Shown: piece by piece, positions 51,616 through 60,806 of the stretch | Layout: each line of letters starts with the position of its first letter | How positions within the stretch are numbered: position 1 is the first letter of the stretch | Assembly (NCBI RefSeq): GCF_910588715.1 | Contig: NZ_CAJURG010000001.1 | Location: 216,263-280,262 of the forward strand | Length of the DNA: 64,000 bases | Source: an uncultured Clostridium sp. | GTDB taxonomy: Bacteria; Bacillota; Clostridia; Clostridiales; Clostridiaceae | Direction of reading: 5' to 3' | Position numbers and translations under genes: made by a program | The notes under the pieces: model-generated | Told to the model about the DNA's origin: nothing | What the model saw: the letters and a program-made list of their open reading frames with translations, nothing else | Databases searched by the model: none

Positions 51616-53010
51616 ATGAAACAAAATCAGACAGAAGAGTTAGGAAGTTGTGGTGTAGGAAAATTACTTTTAAAATTATCTGTTCCTGCAATTGCAGCAC
51701 AAATTATCAATTTACTATATAATTTAGTAGACCGTATGTATATTGGACATATAAATAAAGTAGGTAAACTAGCCCTTACTGGAGTTGGAGTGTGTTTACC
51801 ACTTATTATGCTTATTTCTGCATTTGCTGCACTTGTAAGTATGGGAGCTGCTCCAAGGGCTTCAATTTTTTTAGGAAAAGGTGAGCATGATAATGCAGAA
51901 AAAACGTTAGGAAATTCATTTTCATTATTAATAATATTATCGCTTACTATTACAATAATATTCTTTTTCTTTTCAAAAGACTTACTATTATTATTTGGAG
52001 CAAGTGAAAATACAATAGAATATGCAGTAAGTTATATGAAAATATATAGTTTAGGTACTATATTTGTCCAATTAACTCTTGGACTTAATGCATTTATAAG
52101 TGCTCAAGGTTTTGCTACTGTTAGTATGCTTACAGTTTTAATAGGAGCTATAAGCAATATAATTCTTGATCCTATATTTATATTTGGATTTAATATGGGT
52201 GTATCAGGAGCAGCTTTAGCTACGATAATATCTCAATCGTTTTCTATGATTTGGATATTATTCTTTTTAACAGGTAAAAAATCAACTTTAAAGCTAAAAA
52301 GAAGAAACTTTATTTTATCAAAAGAAATTATTATGCCATCAATTGTATTAGGATTATCACCATTTATAATGCAAGCCACGGAAAGCTTAATTGCAGTATG
52401 TTTTAATTCTTCGTTATTAAAATATGGAGGAGATATTGCAGTAGGTGCAATGACAATTCTTACAAGTGTAATGCAATTTTCAATGCTTCCACTTACAGGA
52501 TTAACTCAAGGTGGCCAGCCAATAATAAGTTATAATTATGGTGCTAAAAATCCAAAACGTGTAAAAAAAGCATTTAAAATATTACTTATTTCTTGTATAA
52601 CATATTCATTTATATTATGGGCATTAGCAATGATAACGCCAAAAACATTTGTATTAATTTTTAATAATGATCCATCTTTAGTTTCTTTTACGAGTCATGC
52701 ACTTAGAATATATATGGCTGTTTCTTGTGTATTTGGAATACAAATTGCATGCCAACAATCTTTTATTGCATTAGGTAATGCAAAAGCATCATTATTTTTA
52801 GCCTTATTAAGAAAAATAATATTACTAATACCTTTAATTTATATTATTCCAATGTTTATGGAGGATAAAACAACAGCAGTATTTATGGCAGAACCTATAG
52901 CAGATTTTTTAGCTGTTTCTACTACTGCAATATTATTTTCAATACAGTTTAAAAAAGCAATGAAAGAAATTTCTGATCCTATAATAAAACAAAATAAAAT
53001 AAAAGCTTAA
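51616..53010 (+). CDS. MATE family efflux transporter
   Basis: A 464-residue 12-segment MATE protein of the MepA-like clade: LLKLSVPAIAAQIINLLYNLVDRMYIGH (core LVDRMYIGHI), MGAAPRASIFLGKG, and GQPIISYNYGAKNPKRVKKAF. AAGGAG precedes ATG 51616. Distinct from the MerR-controlled MATE at 26 kb. Closed by a strong terminator. Confidence 0.93.
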   Translation: MKQNQTEELGSCGVGKLLLKLSVPAIAAQIINLLYNLVDRMYIGHINKVGKLALTGVGVCLPLIMLISAFAALVSMGAAPRASIFLGKGEHDNAEKTLGNSFSLLIILSLTITIIFFFFSKDLLLLFGASENTIEYAVSYMKIYSLGTIFVQLTLGLNAFISAQGFATVSMLTVLIGAISNIILDPIFIFGFNMGVSGAALATIISQSFSMIWILFFLTGKKSTLKLKRRNFILSKEIIMPSIVLGLSPFIMQATESLIAVCFNSSLLKYGGDIAVGAMTILTSVMQFSMLPLTGLTQGGQPIISYNYGAKNPKRVKKAFKILLISCITYSFILWALAMITPKTFVLIFNNDPSLVSFTSHALRIYMAVSCVFGIQIACQQSFIALGNAKASLFLALLRKIILLIPLIYIIPMFMEDKTTAVFMAEPIADFLAVSTTAILFSIQFKKAMKEISDPIIKQNKIKA

Positions 53011-53014
53011 AATT

Positions 53015-53046
53015 AAAAAAACACCTATTTTAATAGGTGTTTTTTT
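53015..53046 (+). terminator. Terminator of second MATE gene
   Basis: Perfect 15-bp stem (53015-53029 with 53032-53046), T-run. Confidence 0.92.
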
Positions 53047-53081
53047 AGTAAAAGAAAAAGAATTAGTATAGTTTTATTAGA

Positions 53082-53546
53082 TTAAAGGATTTCTAAAATT
53101 TTTACAGAATAATTTTCTCCAGGGGCTTCCACCTCAACAATATCGCCAACCTTTTTACCTGCTAATGCTTTTCCAAGTCCTGATTCAATACTTATTAACA
53201 TTTCTTCTGGCTTTGCATCTAGAGTTGTTACTAGTGTAACAATATCTTCAAAACCATCATCAATAAACTCAATTTTAGCCTTGGTATTTATACCTAAAAT
53301 GTTTTTATCGATATTTTCATCTTCTATAACTGTAGCAGTAGTTATAAGTGTTAGTAAATATTGAATTCTATTATCATTTTCTCTATATTCTTCACAAGCA
53401 GCTTTATATTCTGCATTTTCTGATCTATCTCCATGTGCTGCTGCAATTAATTTTTCTTTAGCTATTTCAGCTCTTTTTACAGTCATCCTGTAATCTAATT
53501 CTTCTTGTAATTTTTTAATATTAGATTCTGTTAGTATTTTGTTCAT
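53082..53546 (-). CDS. greA: Transcription elongation factor GreA
   Basis: Stimulates transcript cleavage by backtracked RNA polymerase. 154 residues: N-terminal coiled coil with the acidic tip AHGDRSENAEYKAACE and C-terminal FKBP-like domain ending GEENYSVKILEI-like sequence (GENYSVKILEIL). Length is normal. Alone on the minus strand. Clostridia often encode more than one GreA; this may be an additional copy because it lacks the usual lysS neighbour. Confidence 0.93.
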   Translation of the reverse strand: MNKILTESNIKKLQEELDYRMTVKRAEIAKEKLIAAAHGDRSENAEYKAACEEYRENDNRIQYLLTLITTATVIEDENIDKNILGINTKAKIEFIDDGFEDIVTLVTTLDAKPEEMLISIESGLGKALAGKKVGDIVEVEAPGENYSVKILEIL

Positions 53547-53626
53547 AAAATAAAAATCTCCCTATAATATATTATGATAATATTATAAGTACTTATCGAT
53601 TAAAAATAAAGGTGACTTTTACATAT

Positions 53627-53679
53627 AAAATAAAAAAGCAAGTATACTATTTTTAAATACATACTTGCTTTTTTATTTT
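53627..53679 (-). terminator. Terminator of the NMO-like gene
   Basis: Perfect 19-bp stem (53627-53645 with 53661-53679), 15-nt loop; the right arm touches the stop codon of the minus-strand NMO-like gene. Confidence 0.85.
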
Positions 53680-54721
53680 ATTTAGTTAATTCATCTAATA
53701 GTTCTTTAACAGAAATTATTTTATTAATTTTATACGCATTAGAGCCACAAAATATCAATCCATTATCAATATCACCTCGTGCTGCATTTATTAAGGCTTC
53801 ACTTATACAATAAGGGGTAGTAGATGGATTGCATGGAATCAAACAATTATAACATTTAGTTATCTTGTTATTATCATTATTAATTTTATTTAAAAATTTA
53901 TTACTTATTGCTCTTCCTGGCATACCAACTGGACTTTTAACTATTTTAATATCATTTTTATGACAGTTTAAATATGCTTCTTTAAATTTTATATTAGCAT
54001 CACATTCAACTGTTGCAACAAACCTAGTACCAATTTGAACAGCATTAGCTCCTAGGTTAATATATTTTTTTATATCGTCAGAATCAAAAACACCACCTGC
54101 AACAATTACAGGTATTTTTTTATTGTATTCTTTTTCAAACTCTTTAATTGTTTCTAATATATTGTTAACATTGGTTTCAAATTCATTTATATCATTTTCT
54201 ATATTATTATCTTTAAAACCTAAATGTCCTCCAGCTTCTGGTCCTTCTATAATAATACCGTCAGCAATTTTATTATAGTGCTTTTTCCAATAAGATAATA
54301 TTAATTTTACAGCTTTTGATGATGAAACAATTGGTATTATTTTAATTTCACTATTTTGGGTATATTGAGGTAACTTTAGTGGTAATCCAGCACCAGATAT
54401 TATTAAATCAGCTCCTCCCTCAATACTAGCTTGAACGAGCTCTTTGTAATTTTTCATTGCTACCATTATATTTACACCGATTATTCCATTATTACTTATT
54501 TGTTTTGCTTTTTTTATATGTTTTTTTAATGCTCTTAAATTTGCTTGTAATGTATTAATTTCAAAGTCATTTTCAAGATAACCAGGATGTGCTGCAGAAA
54601 TTACACCTATTGCTCCATATTTTGCAACATTTCCAGCTAAATTTGAAAGTGAAACACCAACTCCCATGCCTCCTTGTATAATTGGTATTTTTGCTATTAA
54701 ATTTCCTATTTTTAATTCCAT
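53678..54721 (-). CDS. Nitronate monooxygenase family flavoprotein
   Basis: A 347-residue TIM-barrel FMN protein of the NMO/FabK superfamily: IPIIQGGMGVGVSLSNLAG, IISGAGLPL, EGPEAGGHLGF, VAGGVFDSDDI, GANAVQIGTRFVAT. A Cys-rich insert CYNCLIPCNPSTTPYC near residue 290 is not found in FabK. GGAG precedes the ATG. It is divergent from fabH and shares with it a mirror-image promoter region with FabT-like palindromes, so it is probably co-regulated with fatty acid synthesis. An enoyl-reductase-like or nitronate-detoxifying role are both possible. Confidence 0.85.
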   Translation of the reverse strand: MELKIGNLIAKIPIIQGGMGVGVSLSNLAGNVAKYGAIGVISAAHPGYLENDFEINTLQANLRALKKHIKKAKQISNNGIIGVNIMVAMKNYKELVQASIEGGADLIISGAGLPLKLPQYTQNSEIKIIPIVSSSKAVKLILSYWKKHYNKIADGIIIEGPEAGGHLGFKDNNIENDINEFETNVNNILETIKEFEKEYNKKIPVIVAGGVFDSDDIKKYINLGANAVQIGTRFVATVECDANIKFKEAYLNCHKNDIKIVKSPVGMPGRAISNKFLNKINNDNNKITKCYNCLIPCNPSTTPYCISEALINAARGDIDNGLIFCGSNAYKINKIISVKELLDELTK

Positions 54722-54742
54722 AACATTCTCCTTTCAAAACAA

Positions 54743-54863
54743 ATATTTTGATAATCAAAATATAATTTAAAGTATAATATAGATATCAAAATTTTGTCAA
54801 TATGGAAAAAGGTGTTGACAAAATTTTGATATAGTATTATTATTAAATTGTTTGATGATCAAA
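54743..54863. promoter_or_regulatory. Divergent fab/NMO promoters with FabT-like operators
   Basis: A perfect 18-bp inverted repeat (54783-54800 and 54815-54832, 14-bp loop) contains TTGACA facing each way. Plus: TTGACA 54815-54820, 17 bp, TATTAT 54838-54843. Minus: TTGACA 54800-54795, 18 bp, TATACT 54776-54771. At each predicted start site lies a palindrome with core TTTGATnATCAAA: 54743-54763 (21-bp perfect) for the NMO side and 54851-54863 for the fab side. The core matches the FabT box described in streptococci and lactococci. Confidence 0.75.
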
Positions 54864-54905
54864 TTATTTTGGGTGGTGATAAAGTATAAGTGGGGTTAGT
54901 GATTA

Positions 54906-54995
54906 AATTAATTTATAACTTTATAAATTAATTACATTAGAAATTATTTTATTTATTTTATATTATTAATGGGAAATATTAATTTTTAATATTTC
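54906..54995 (+). other. Two hairpins in the fab operon leader
   Basis: Hairpin 1: 13-bp arms 54906-54918 and 54921-54933 with a 2-nt gap. Hairpin 2: 10-bp arms 54973-54982 and 54986-54995, 3-nt loop, followed within 3 nt by six T's, so it could act as an attenuator. Both lie in the roughly 210-nt untranslated leader before fabH. Confidence 0.5.
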
Positions 54996-55010
54996 ATATT
55001 TTTTAATAAT

Positions 55011-55031
55011 ATTATTTGATTATCAAATAAT
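55011..55031. promoter_or_regulatory. FabT-like operator in the fabH leader
   Basis: A 21-bp perfect palindrome with core TTTGATTATCAAA, 33 bp upstream of fabH. The core is the same as the sites at 54743-54763 and 54851-54863. Confidence 0.7.
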
Positions 55032-55063
55032 TATATTTAAAAAACAAGGGTGTTAAAATTAGT

Positions 55064-56035
55064 ATGGTAAAAATAGTAGGAGTTGGACATTATTGTCCAG
55101 AAAATACTGTTAGTAATGATAAATTATCAACTTTGGTTGATACGTCACATGAATGGATAGTTAAAAGAACTGGAATATATGAAAGAAAAATTTCAAAAGG
55201 TGAGTCTACAGTAGATTTAGCTGTTAAAGCATCAATCAATGCTATGAATATGGCAAATTGTAAACCAAAAGATATTGATTTAATAATAGTTGCTACAACT
55301 TCACCAGATAGGATTATGCCATCTACTGCATGTAGTGTTCAAAATCTATTAGGATGTAATAATGCTACTGCTTTTGATGTAACTGCTGCTTGTTCAGGAT
55401 TTTTATATGCAACAATAATTGCTAATTCATTAATAAAAGGTGGAGAAGGTAGTAAGGCTTTAGTTATTGGTAGTGAAGTTCTTTCAAGAATAGTTAATTG
55501 GAATGATAGAAATACTTGCGTATTATTTGGAGATGGTGCTGGTGCTGCTATTTTAGAAATAAGTACAGATAATAGTAAAATAATAAGTACTTATTTTGGT
55601 TCTGATGGAAAAACAGGTACTAAAGCATTAATGGCTAATCAGTTTCCAATTAATACACCATTTACAAATGGAAATTTAACTAGAGAAAAATATATACAAA
55701 TGGATGGTAAAGAAGTTTTTAAATTTGCTATATCAATAATTCCTACGGTAGTAAATAAATTGCTAAATAATTCTGGAGAAGATATAGCAAACATTAAATA
55801 TATTATTCCACATCAGGCAAATAGTAGAATAATAGAAGATGCTGCTAAAAAATTAAATATAGATAAAAATAAATTTTATATTAATTTAGAGTCTTACGGA
55901 AATACTTCGTCAGCTAGTGTACCTATAGCTTTAAGTGAGGCTATAAATAAAAAGCTAATTACCAAAGGTGATAAAATTATTTTGGTTGCTTTTGGTGGTG
56001 GTTTAACTTGGGCTGGAGTATTGCTTGAATTTTAG
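55064..56035 (+). CDS. fabH: 3-oxoacyl-ACP synthase III
   Basis: Starts fatty acid synthesis by condensing acetyl-CoA (or branched primers) with malonyl-ACP. 323 residues with the catalytic triad Cys110 (TAACSGFLYA), His in IPHQANSR (about 248) and Asn in YGNTSSAS (about 278). AAGGGTG precedes ATG 55064. First gene of an eleven-gene operon. In streptococci fabT precedes fabH; here no regulator gene does. Confidence 0.97.
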   Translation: MVKIVGVGHYCPENTVSNDKLSTLVDTSHEWIVKRTGIYERKISKGESTVDLAVKASINAMNMANCKPKDIDLIIVATTSPDRIMPSTACSVQNLLGCNNATAFDVTAACSGFLYATIIANSLIKGGEGSKALVIGSEVLSRIVNWNDRNTCVLFGDGAGAAILEISTDNSKIISTYFGSDGKTGTKALMANQFPINTPFTNGNLTREKYIQMDGKEVFKFAISIIPTVVNKLLNNSGEDIANIKYIIPHQANSRIIEDAAKKLNIDKNKFYINLESYGNTSSASVPIALSEAINKKLITKGDKIILVAFGGGLTWAGVLLEF

Positions 56036-56093
56036 AAGTATTAATAATTATTAAATTATAAATTAAAAGGTTAATATTTAGGAGGAAATAAAA

Positions 56094-56321
56094 ATGATAT
56101 TTGAAAAAATTAAGGAAATAATAGTTGATCAATTAGGTGTTAATGAAGAGGATATTAAGTTAGAAACAAGATTTATAGAAGACTTAGAAGCTGACTCATT
56201 AGATTTATTTCAAGTAATAATGGAACTTGAAGATGCTTTTGATGTAAAGGTTGAAGATGTTGAAAATATAAAAACAGTTTCAGATGCCGTAAATTTTATT
56301 GAAAAAGCAACAGTAAAGTAG
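56094..56321 (+). CDS. acpP: Acyl carrier protein
   Basis: A 75-residue acidic helical protein with phosphopantetheine attachment Ser35 in EADSLDLFQ. Carries acyl intermediates for all enzymes of this operon. AGGAGG precedes ATG 56094. Confidence 0.97.
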   Translation: MIFEKIKEIIVDQLGVNEEDIKLETRFIEDLEADSLDLFQVIMELEDAFDVKVEDVENIKTVSDAVNFIEKATVK

Positions 56322-56337
56322 TTTTGGAGGTAAATAT

Positions 56338-57264
56338 ATGAAAAAGGATATATGTAATATTTTAGGTATAAAGTATCCTATTTTTCAAGGTGGAATGGCT
56401 TGGGTTTCTGATAGTAAACTTGCTGCAGCGGTTTCTAACGCTGGAGGATTAGGAATTATAGCAGGAGCTAATGCTCCTGCTAGCTATATAAGAAATGAAA
56501 TAAAAGAAACTAAAAAGCTTACCGATAAACCTTTCGGGCTTAACATAATGCTTTTGTCTGATAATGCAGATGAATTGGCTGATATTGCAATTGAAGAAGG
56601 AGTTAAGGTAATAACTACTGGTGCTGGAAATCCGGGTAAATTTATGGAGAGATGGAAACAAGCTGGTATAATTGTTATTCCAGTTGTGGCATCTGTTGCT
56701 TTAGCTAAAAGAATGGAACGTTGTGGAGCTGATGCTGTTATAGCTGAAGGGTGTGAAGCTGGAGGTCATATTGGTAAATTGACTACAATGGTATTATTAC
56801 CTCAAGTAGTTGATGCTGTAAATATTCCTGTTATAGGAGCTGGTGGGATAGCTGATGGAAGAGGAATTGCAGCTGCATTTGCACTTGGAGCAAGTGGTAT
56901 TCAAGTTGGAACTAGATTTTTAGTATCGGAAGAGTGTCAAATACATGATAATTATAAAAATGCTGTAATAAAATCAAAGGATATAGATACTGTAGTTACT
57001 GGCAGATGTACAGGACACCCCGTTCAAGTATTAAAAAATAAACTTGCAAAAGAATATTTAAAATTAGAAAAGAATAATGTTAGTTTTGATAAATTAGAGG
57101 AACTAGGTAGAGGAGCTTTGAAAAAAGCGGTAGTAGATGGTGATATTGAAAATGGATCATTAATGGCAGGTCAAATATCTGGAATGTTAAAAAAAGTTCA
57201 AACCTCTAAGGAAATAATAGAAGAAATGTTTAATAAATATGAAGAAATAAAGAAAAATCTATAA
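56338..57264 (+). CDS. fabK: Enoyl-ACP reductase II (FMN-dependent FabK)
   Basis: Performs the final reduction of each elongation cycle. 308 residues with the FabK pattern: IKYPIFQGGMAWVSDSKLAAAVSNAGG at the N-terminus (core QGGMAWVSD), GAGNPG, EGCEAGGHIG with the catalytic-region His, GAGGIADGRG and GIQVGTRFLVSEEC. A flavoprotein FabK in place of FabI predicts triclosan tolerance, as in other clostridia and streptococci. GGAGG precedes ATG 56338. Confidence 0.96.
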   Translation: MKKDICNILGIKYPIFQGGMAWVSDSKLAAAVSNAGGLGIIAGANAPASYIRNEIKETKKLTDKPFGLNIMLLSDNADELADIAIEEGVKVITTGAGNPGKFMERWKQAGIIVIPVVASVALAKRMERCGADAVIAEGCEAGGHIGKLTTMVLLPQVVDAVNIPVIGAGGIADGRGIAAAFALGASGIQVGTRFLVSEECQIHDNYKNAVIKSKDIDTVVTGRCTGHPVQVLKNKLAKEYLKLEKNNVSFDKLEELGRGALKKAVVDGDIENGSLMAGQISGMLKKVQTSKEIIEEMFNKYEEIKKNL

Positions 57265-57285
57265 TTATAGGTTAACGGAGGCAAT

Positions 57286-58236
57286 ATGAAAGTAGCATTT
57301 ATTTTCTCAGGTCAAGGTTCCCAATATATAGGTATGGGAAAGGAATTGTATGAAAATATTCCTAGCTGTAAAAAGATATATGATAAAGCAAATAAAGCTT
57401 TGGGATTTGATTTGAAAGAATTAATATTTAATGGATCTAAAAACGAATTGGATATAACTGAAAATACCCAGCCTGCAATATTAACTACATCTATCGCAAT
57501 TCTTCAAGCTATAAGTGATAAAGGTATTAATCCAGATATAGTTGCAGGATTAAGTTTAGGAGAATATTCAGCATTAGTTTCTAGTGAAGCTTTAGATTTT
57601 GAAACTGCAGTTTCTTTAGTGAAAAAAAGGGGGCAATTTATGCAAGAAGCAGTTCCTAATGGTTTTGGATCAATGCTTGCAGTAATTGGACTTAATAAGG
57701 AAAAAATTAAAGAAATATTAAAATTAGCTAGTGAAAAAGGAATAGTAGAAATAGCTAATTATAATACAAACAATCAAATAGTAATAGGTGGAGAAAATAC
57801 AGCTGTTGAGTTTGCTAGTAAGTTACTTAAGGAGAATGGAGCAAGGAGAGTTATTCCTTTAAAAGTATCTGGGCCATTTCATACTTCATTATTAAATGAA
57901 GCATCTATAAAATTAAGAAATGAACTAAAGGATATAAATTTTAATGATCCTAAAACAAAAATAATAACAAATGTTACAGCAGATTTTATTAAAGATAAAT
58001 GTGAAATAAAAGATTTATTAGTAACTCAAGTTAAATCTCCTGTAAGATGGAGTGAAACTATTGAAAAAATGATTAATGAAGGTATAGATACATTTATTGA
58101 AATAGGTCCTTTAAAAACTTTAAGTAGTTTTGTTCGTGAAATAAGCAGAGAAAAAAATATTAATGTAAAAATATTTAATGTGGAAGATTTAAAATCACTT
58201 AATAAGATGATAGAAGGGATTGAATCTATATGTTAA
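57286..58236 (+). CDS. fabD: Malonyl-CoA-ACP transacylase
   Basis: Moves malonyl groups from CoA to ACP. 316 residues: FSGQGSQYIGMGK, the nucleophile Ser90 in AGLSLGEYSAL, and His in GPFHTSLL (about 200). GGAGG precedes ATG 57286. fabG overlaps its end by 7 nt, so translation is coupled. Confidence 0.97.
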   Translation: MKVAFIFSGQGSQYIGMGKELYENIPSCKKIYDKANKALGFDLKELIFNGSKNELDITENTQPAILTTSIAILQAISDKGINPDIVAGLSLGEYSALVSSEALDFETAVSLVKKRGQFMQEAVPNGFGSMLAVIGLNKEKIKEILKLASEKGIVEIANYNTNNQIVIGGENTAVEFASKLLKENGARRVIPLKVSGPFHTSLLNEASIKLRNELKDINFNDPKTKIITNVTADFIKDKCEIKDLLVTQVKSPVRWSETIEKMINEGIDTFIEIGPLKTLSSFVREISREKNINVKIFNVEDLKSLNKMIEGIESIC

Positions 58237-58973
58237 AAGATAAAAATGTAATAATAACTGGAGCTACAAGAGGCATTGGAAGAGAAATCGCATTAACTTT
58301 AGCTAAAAATGGAGCTAATATAGCTATTAATTATAGAAATTTTAATAGTGAATTAGAAGCTTTAATCAATGAAATTAAAAGTTTTGGTGTAGATGTTTTA
58401 GCAATAAAATGTGATGTAAGTGTTAGTGATGATGTTGATAATTTTGTAAAGGAAGTTAAAAGCCATTTTAAAACAATAGATGTTTTAGTGAATAATGCTG
58501 GAATAACTAAAGATGGATTAATCCTTAGAATGAAAGAAGAAGATTTTGATGATGTTTTAGATGTTAATTTAAAAGGAACTTTTAATACTACTAAATTTGT
58601 TTCTTCTATTATGGTTAGACAAAAATGCGGAAAAATAATTAATATTTCTTCTGTAGTTGGTATAGCTGGTAATTCAGGACAATGTAATTATGCAGCTTCT
58701 AAAGCTGGAGTTATTGGATTTTCTAAGTCGGTAGCAAGAGAACTTTCGTCGAGAAATATAAATGTTAATGTAATAGCTCCTGGATATATAAATACTGATA
58801 TGACTAAAAATTTACCAGATAAGATTAAAGAAGAAGTAATTAAGAGCATACCTATGAAAAGAATAGGTGAACCTAAAGAAGTTGCTAACTTAGTATTATT
58901 TTTATCATCAAATTTATCAGATTATATTACAGGTCAAGTAATAAATGTTGATGGTGGAATGGTAATGGCATAG
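58230..58973 (+). CDS. fabG: 3-oxoacyl-ACP reductase
   Basis: NADPH-dependent short-chain dehydrogenase of the elongation cycle. 247 residues: ITGATRGIGREIA cofactor loop, NNAGITKDG, catalytic Ser in NISSVVG and YAASKAG Tyr/Lys pair (about 153/157), and C-terminal TGQVINVDGGMVM. Start overlaps fabD. Confidence 0.97.
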   Translation: MLKDKNVIITGATRGIGREIALTLAKNGANIAINYRNFNSELEALINEIKSFGVDVLAIKCDVSVSDDVDNFVKEVKSHFKTIDVLVNNAGITKDGLILRMKEEDFDDVLDVNLKGTFNTTKFVSSIMVRQKCGKIINISSVVGIAGNSGQCNYAASKAGVIGFSKSVARELSSRNINVNVIAPGYINTDMTKNLPDKIKEEVIKSIPMKRIGEPKEVANLVLFLSSNLSDYITGQVINVDGGMVMA

Positions 58974-58984
58974 GAGGGATTAAC

Positions 58985-60220
58985 TTGAAAAGAAGGGTTG
59001 TAATCACTGGAGTTGGAGCAATAACTCCAATAGGAAATAATGTAGATAGTTTTTGGGAAGGAATTAAATGTGGAAAAAATGGAATAGATGAGATTTCTTC
59101 GTTTAATACTGAAAACATGAAAGTTAAAATGGCAGCTGAAGTTAAAAGCTTTGATCCTAGTAAATTTATAGATAAAAAAGAAGTTAAGAGAATGGATAGA
59201 TATACTCAATTTGCTCTTATAGCTGCGGAGGAATCTATTAAGGATAGTAAACTTGATTTTAATACTTTAAATAAAGAAAGAGTTGGAATAATGTTTGGCT
59301 CTGGAATTGGAGGGCTTTGTACAATTGAAAATCAAATAAGAAACTTAGTTGCTAAGGGTCCTAACAGAGTATCACCTCTTACTATTCCAATGGCAATATC
59401 TAATATTGCATCTGGTACCATTGCAATAAAATATGGAATTTTAGGAAGTGTATTAAGTTTAACTTCTGCATGTGCAACTTCAACACACTGTATTGGAGAA
59501 GCTTATAGAAGTATAAAGAATGGATATTTAGATATTATTATTACTGGTGGTGCTGAAGCATCTATATGTGAATTTGGTATTTCAGGTTTCCAGTCACTTA
59601 CAGCATTAAGTAAAAGTGAAGATAAAAATAGAGCATCAATACCATTTGATAAGGATAGAAATGGATTTGTTATGGGGGAAGGTGCAGGATCACTAATATT
59701 AGAAGATTTAGATAGTGCTTTAAAAAGAGGTGCAAAGATTTATGCAGAGATAGTTGGATATGGATCAACTTGTGATGCTTATCATATAACATCACCTTGT
59801 TTGGATGGTGATGGTGCATATAGAGCTATGAGAGATGCATTAATTGATGCTGATATAACACCCGATAATATATCTTATATAAATGCTCATGGTACTTCTA
59901 CAGAAATTAATGATAAAGTTGAAACTTTAGCTATAAAGAAAGCTTTAGGAGATTATTATATGAATTCATATGTTAGTTCTACAAAATCTATGACTGGTCA
60001 TTTATTAGGTGCAGCAGGTGCTATTGAAGCTATTATTTCAATAAAATCATTACAAGATAACTTTGTTCCAGCAACAATTAATTATGTAAATAAAGATGAT
60101 GACTGTGATTTGAATCTTGTTGTTAATGAAGGAAAGGAAGTTAATGTGGAATATGCAATGTCAAACTCTTTAGGATTTGGTGGACATAATGGCTCTCTTA
60201 TATTTAAAAAGTGGAGGTAG
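58985..60220 (+). CDS. fabF: 3-oxoacyl-ACP synthase II
   Basis: Main condensing enzyme of chain elongation. 411 residues with Cys163 (LTSACATSTH), His in NAHGTST and His in MTGHLLGAAGA. TTG 58985 follows AGGAGGG and lies 11 nt after fabG. Confidence 0.96.
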   Translation: MKRRVVITGVGAITPIGNNVDSFWEGIKCGKNGIDEISSFNTENMKVKMAAEVKSFDPSKFIDKKEVKRMDRYTQFALIAAEESIKDSKLDFNTLNKERVGIMFGSGIGGLCTIENQIRNLVAKGPNRVSPLTIPMAISNIASGTIAIKYGILGSVLSLTSACATSTHCIGEAYRSIKNGYLDIIITGGAEASICEFGISGFQSLTALSKSEDKNRASIPFDKDRNGFVMGEGAGSLILEDLDSALKRGAKIYAEIVGYGSTCDAYHITSPCLDGDGAYRAMRDALIDADITPDNISYINAHGTSTEINDKVETLAIKKALGDYYMNSYVSSTKSMTGHLLGAAGAIEAIISIKSLQDNFVPATINYVNKDDDCDLNLVVNEGKEVNVEYAMSNSLGFGGHNGSLIFKKWR

Positions 60221-60225
60221 TTAAG

Positions 60226-60714
60226 GTGTTGGATTTTAACCAAATAAAAGAACTCATTAAAGAAATAGATTTATCATCTTTAAGAGTATTTGAATTAGAG
60301 AATAATGATATAAAATTAAAAATTAGTAAAAATGATGAAAGTTATTTATATAAAGAAACTACTTTTAATGCAAATAATATAACTTCTTCTGAAAAATTTA
60401 ATTCATCTATGCAAGATATTAATATTTTAGATAAAGAAATTGTTTCTAAAAATGAGGAAATTATTAATGAAGATTTAAGTTTAGTTAAATCTCCTTTAGT
60501 TGGAACATATTATTCATCTTCTGCTCCTGGCGAAGCTCCATATGTTGAAGTTGGTTCTAAGGTAAAAAAAGGTGATGTACTTTGTATAGTTGAGGCTATG
60601 AAGATAATGAATGAAATAACATCAGAGTTTGATGGTGAAGTTATTGAAGTTTTAAGAAAAGATGAAGAAATTGTTGAATTTGGAATGGAACTATTTAAAA
60701 TACGTTCTTTATAA
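60226..60714 (+). CDS. accB: Biotin carboxyl carrier protein of acetyl-CoA carboxylase
   Basis: A 162-residue carrier: variable N-terminal helix, Ser/Asn-rich linker, and C-terminal biotinyl domain with Lys126 in VEAMKIMNE, the target of BirA. GTG 60226 is chosen because GGAGG lies 8 nt upstream within the last fabF codons; the in-frame GTG 60211 overlaps it. The 92 nt before fabZ can form a loose ATAGATATT/AATATCTAT hairpin but show no terminator. Confidence 0.93.
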   Translation: MLDFNQIKELIKEIDLSSLRVFELENNDIKLKISKNDESYLYKETTFNANNITSSEKFNSSMQDINILDKEIVSKNEEIINEDLSLVKSPLVGTYYSSSAPGEAPYVEVGSKVKKGDVLCIVEAMKIMNEITSEFDGEVIEVLRKDEEIVEFGMELFKIRSL

Positions 60715-60806
60715 TAAAAAAATATTATAGATATTGGTGGTGGTAAAATATTTTTAAATTTTTGCTGCCATTTATTAAAATATCTATTATTCAAGGGGAT
60801 TTTTAA

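Noticed and set aside
54573..54758. 61-residue frame overlapping the NMO-like start
   Set aside because: Same strand as the NMO-like gene but a different frame; it has no similarity and runs through the operator palindrome.
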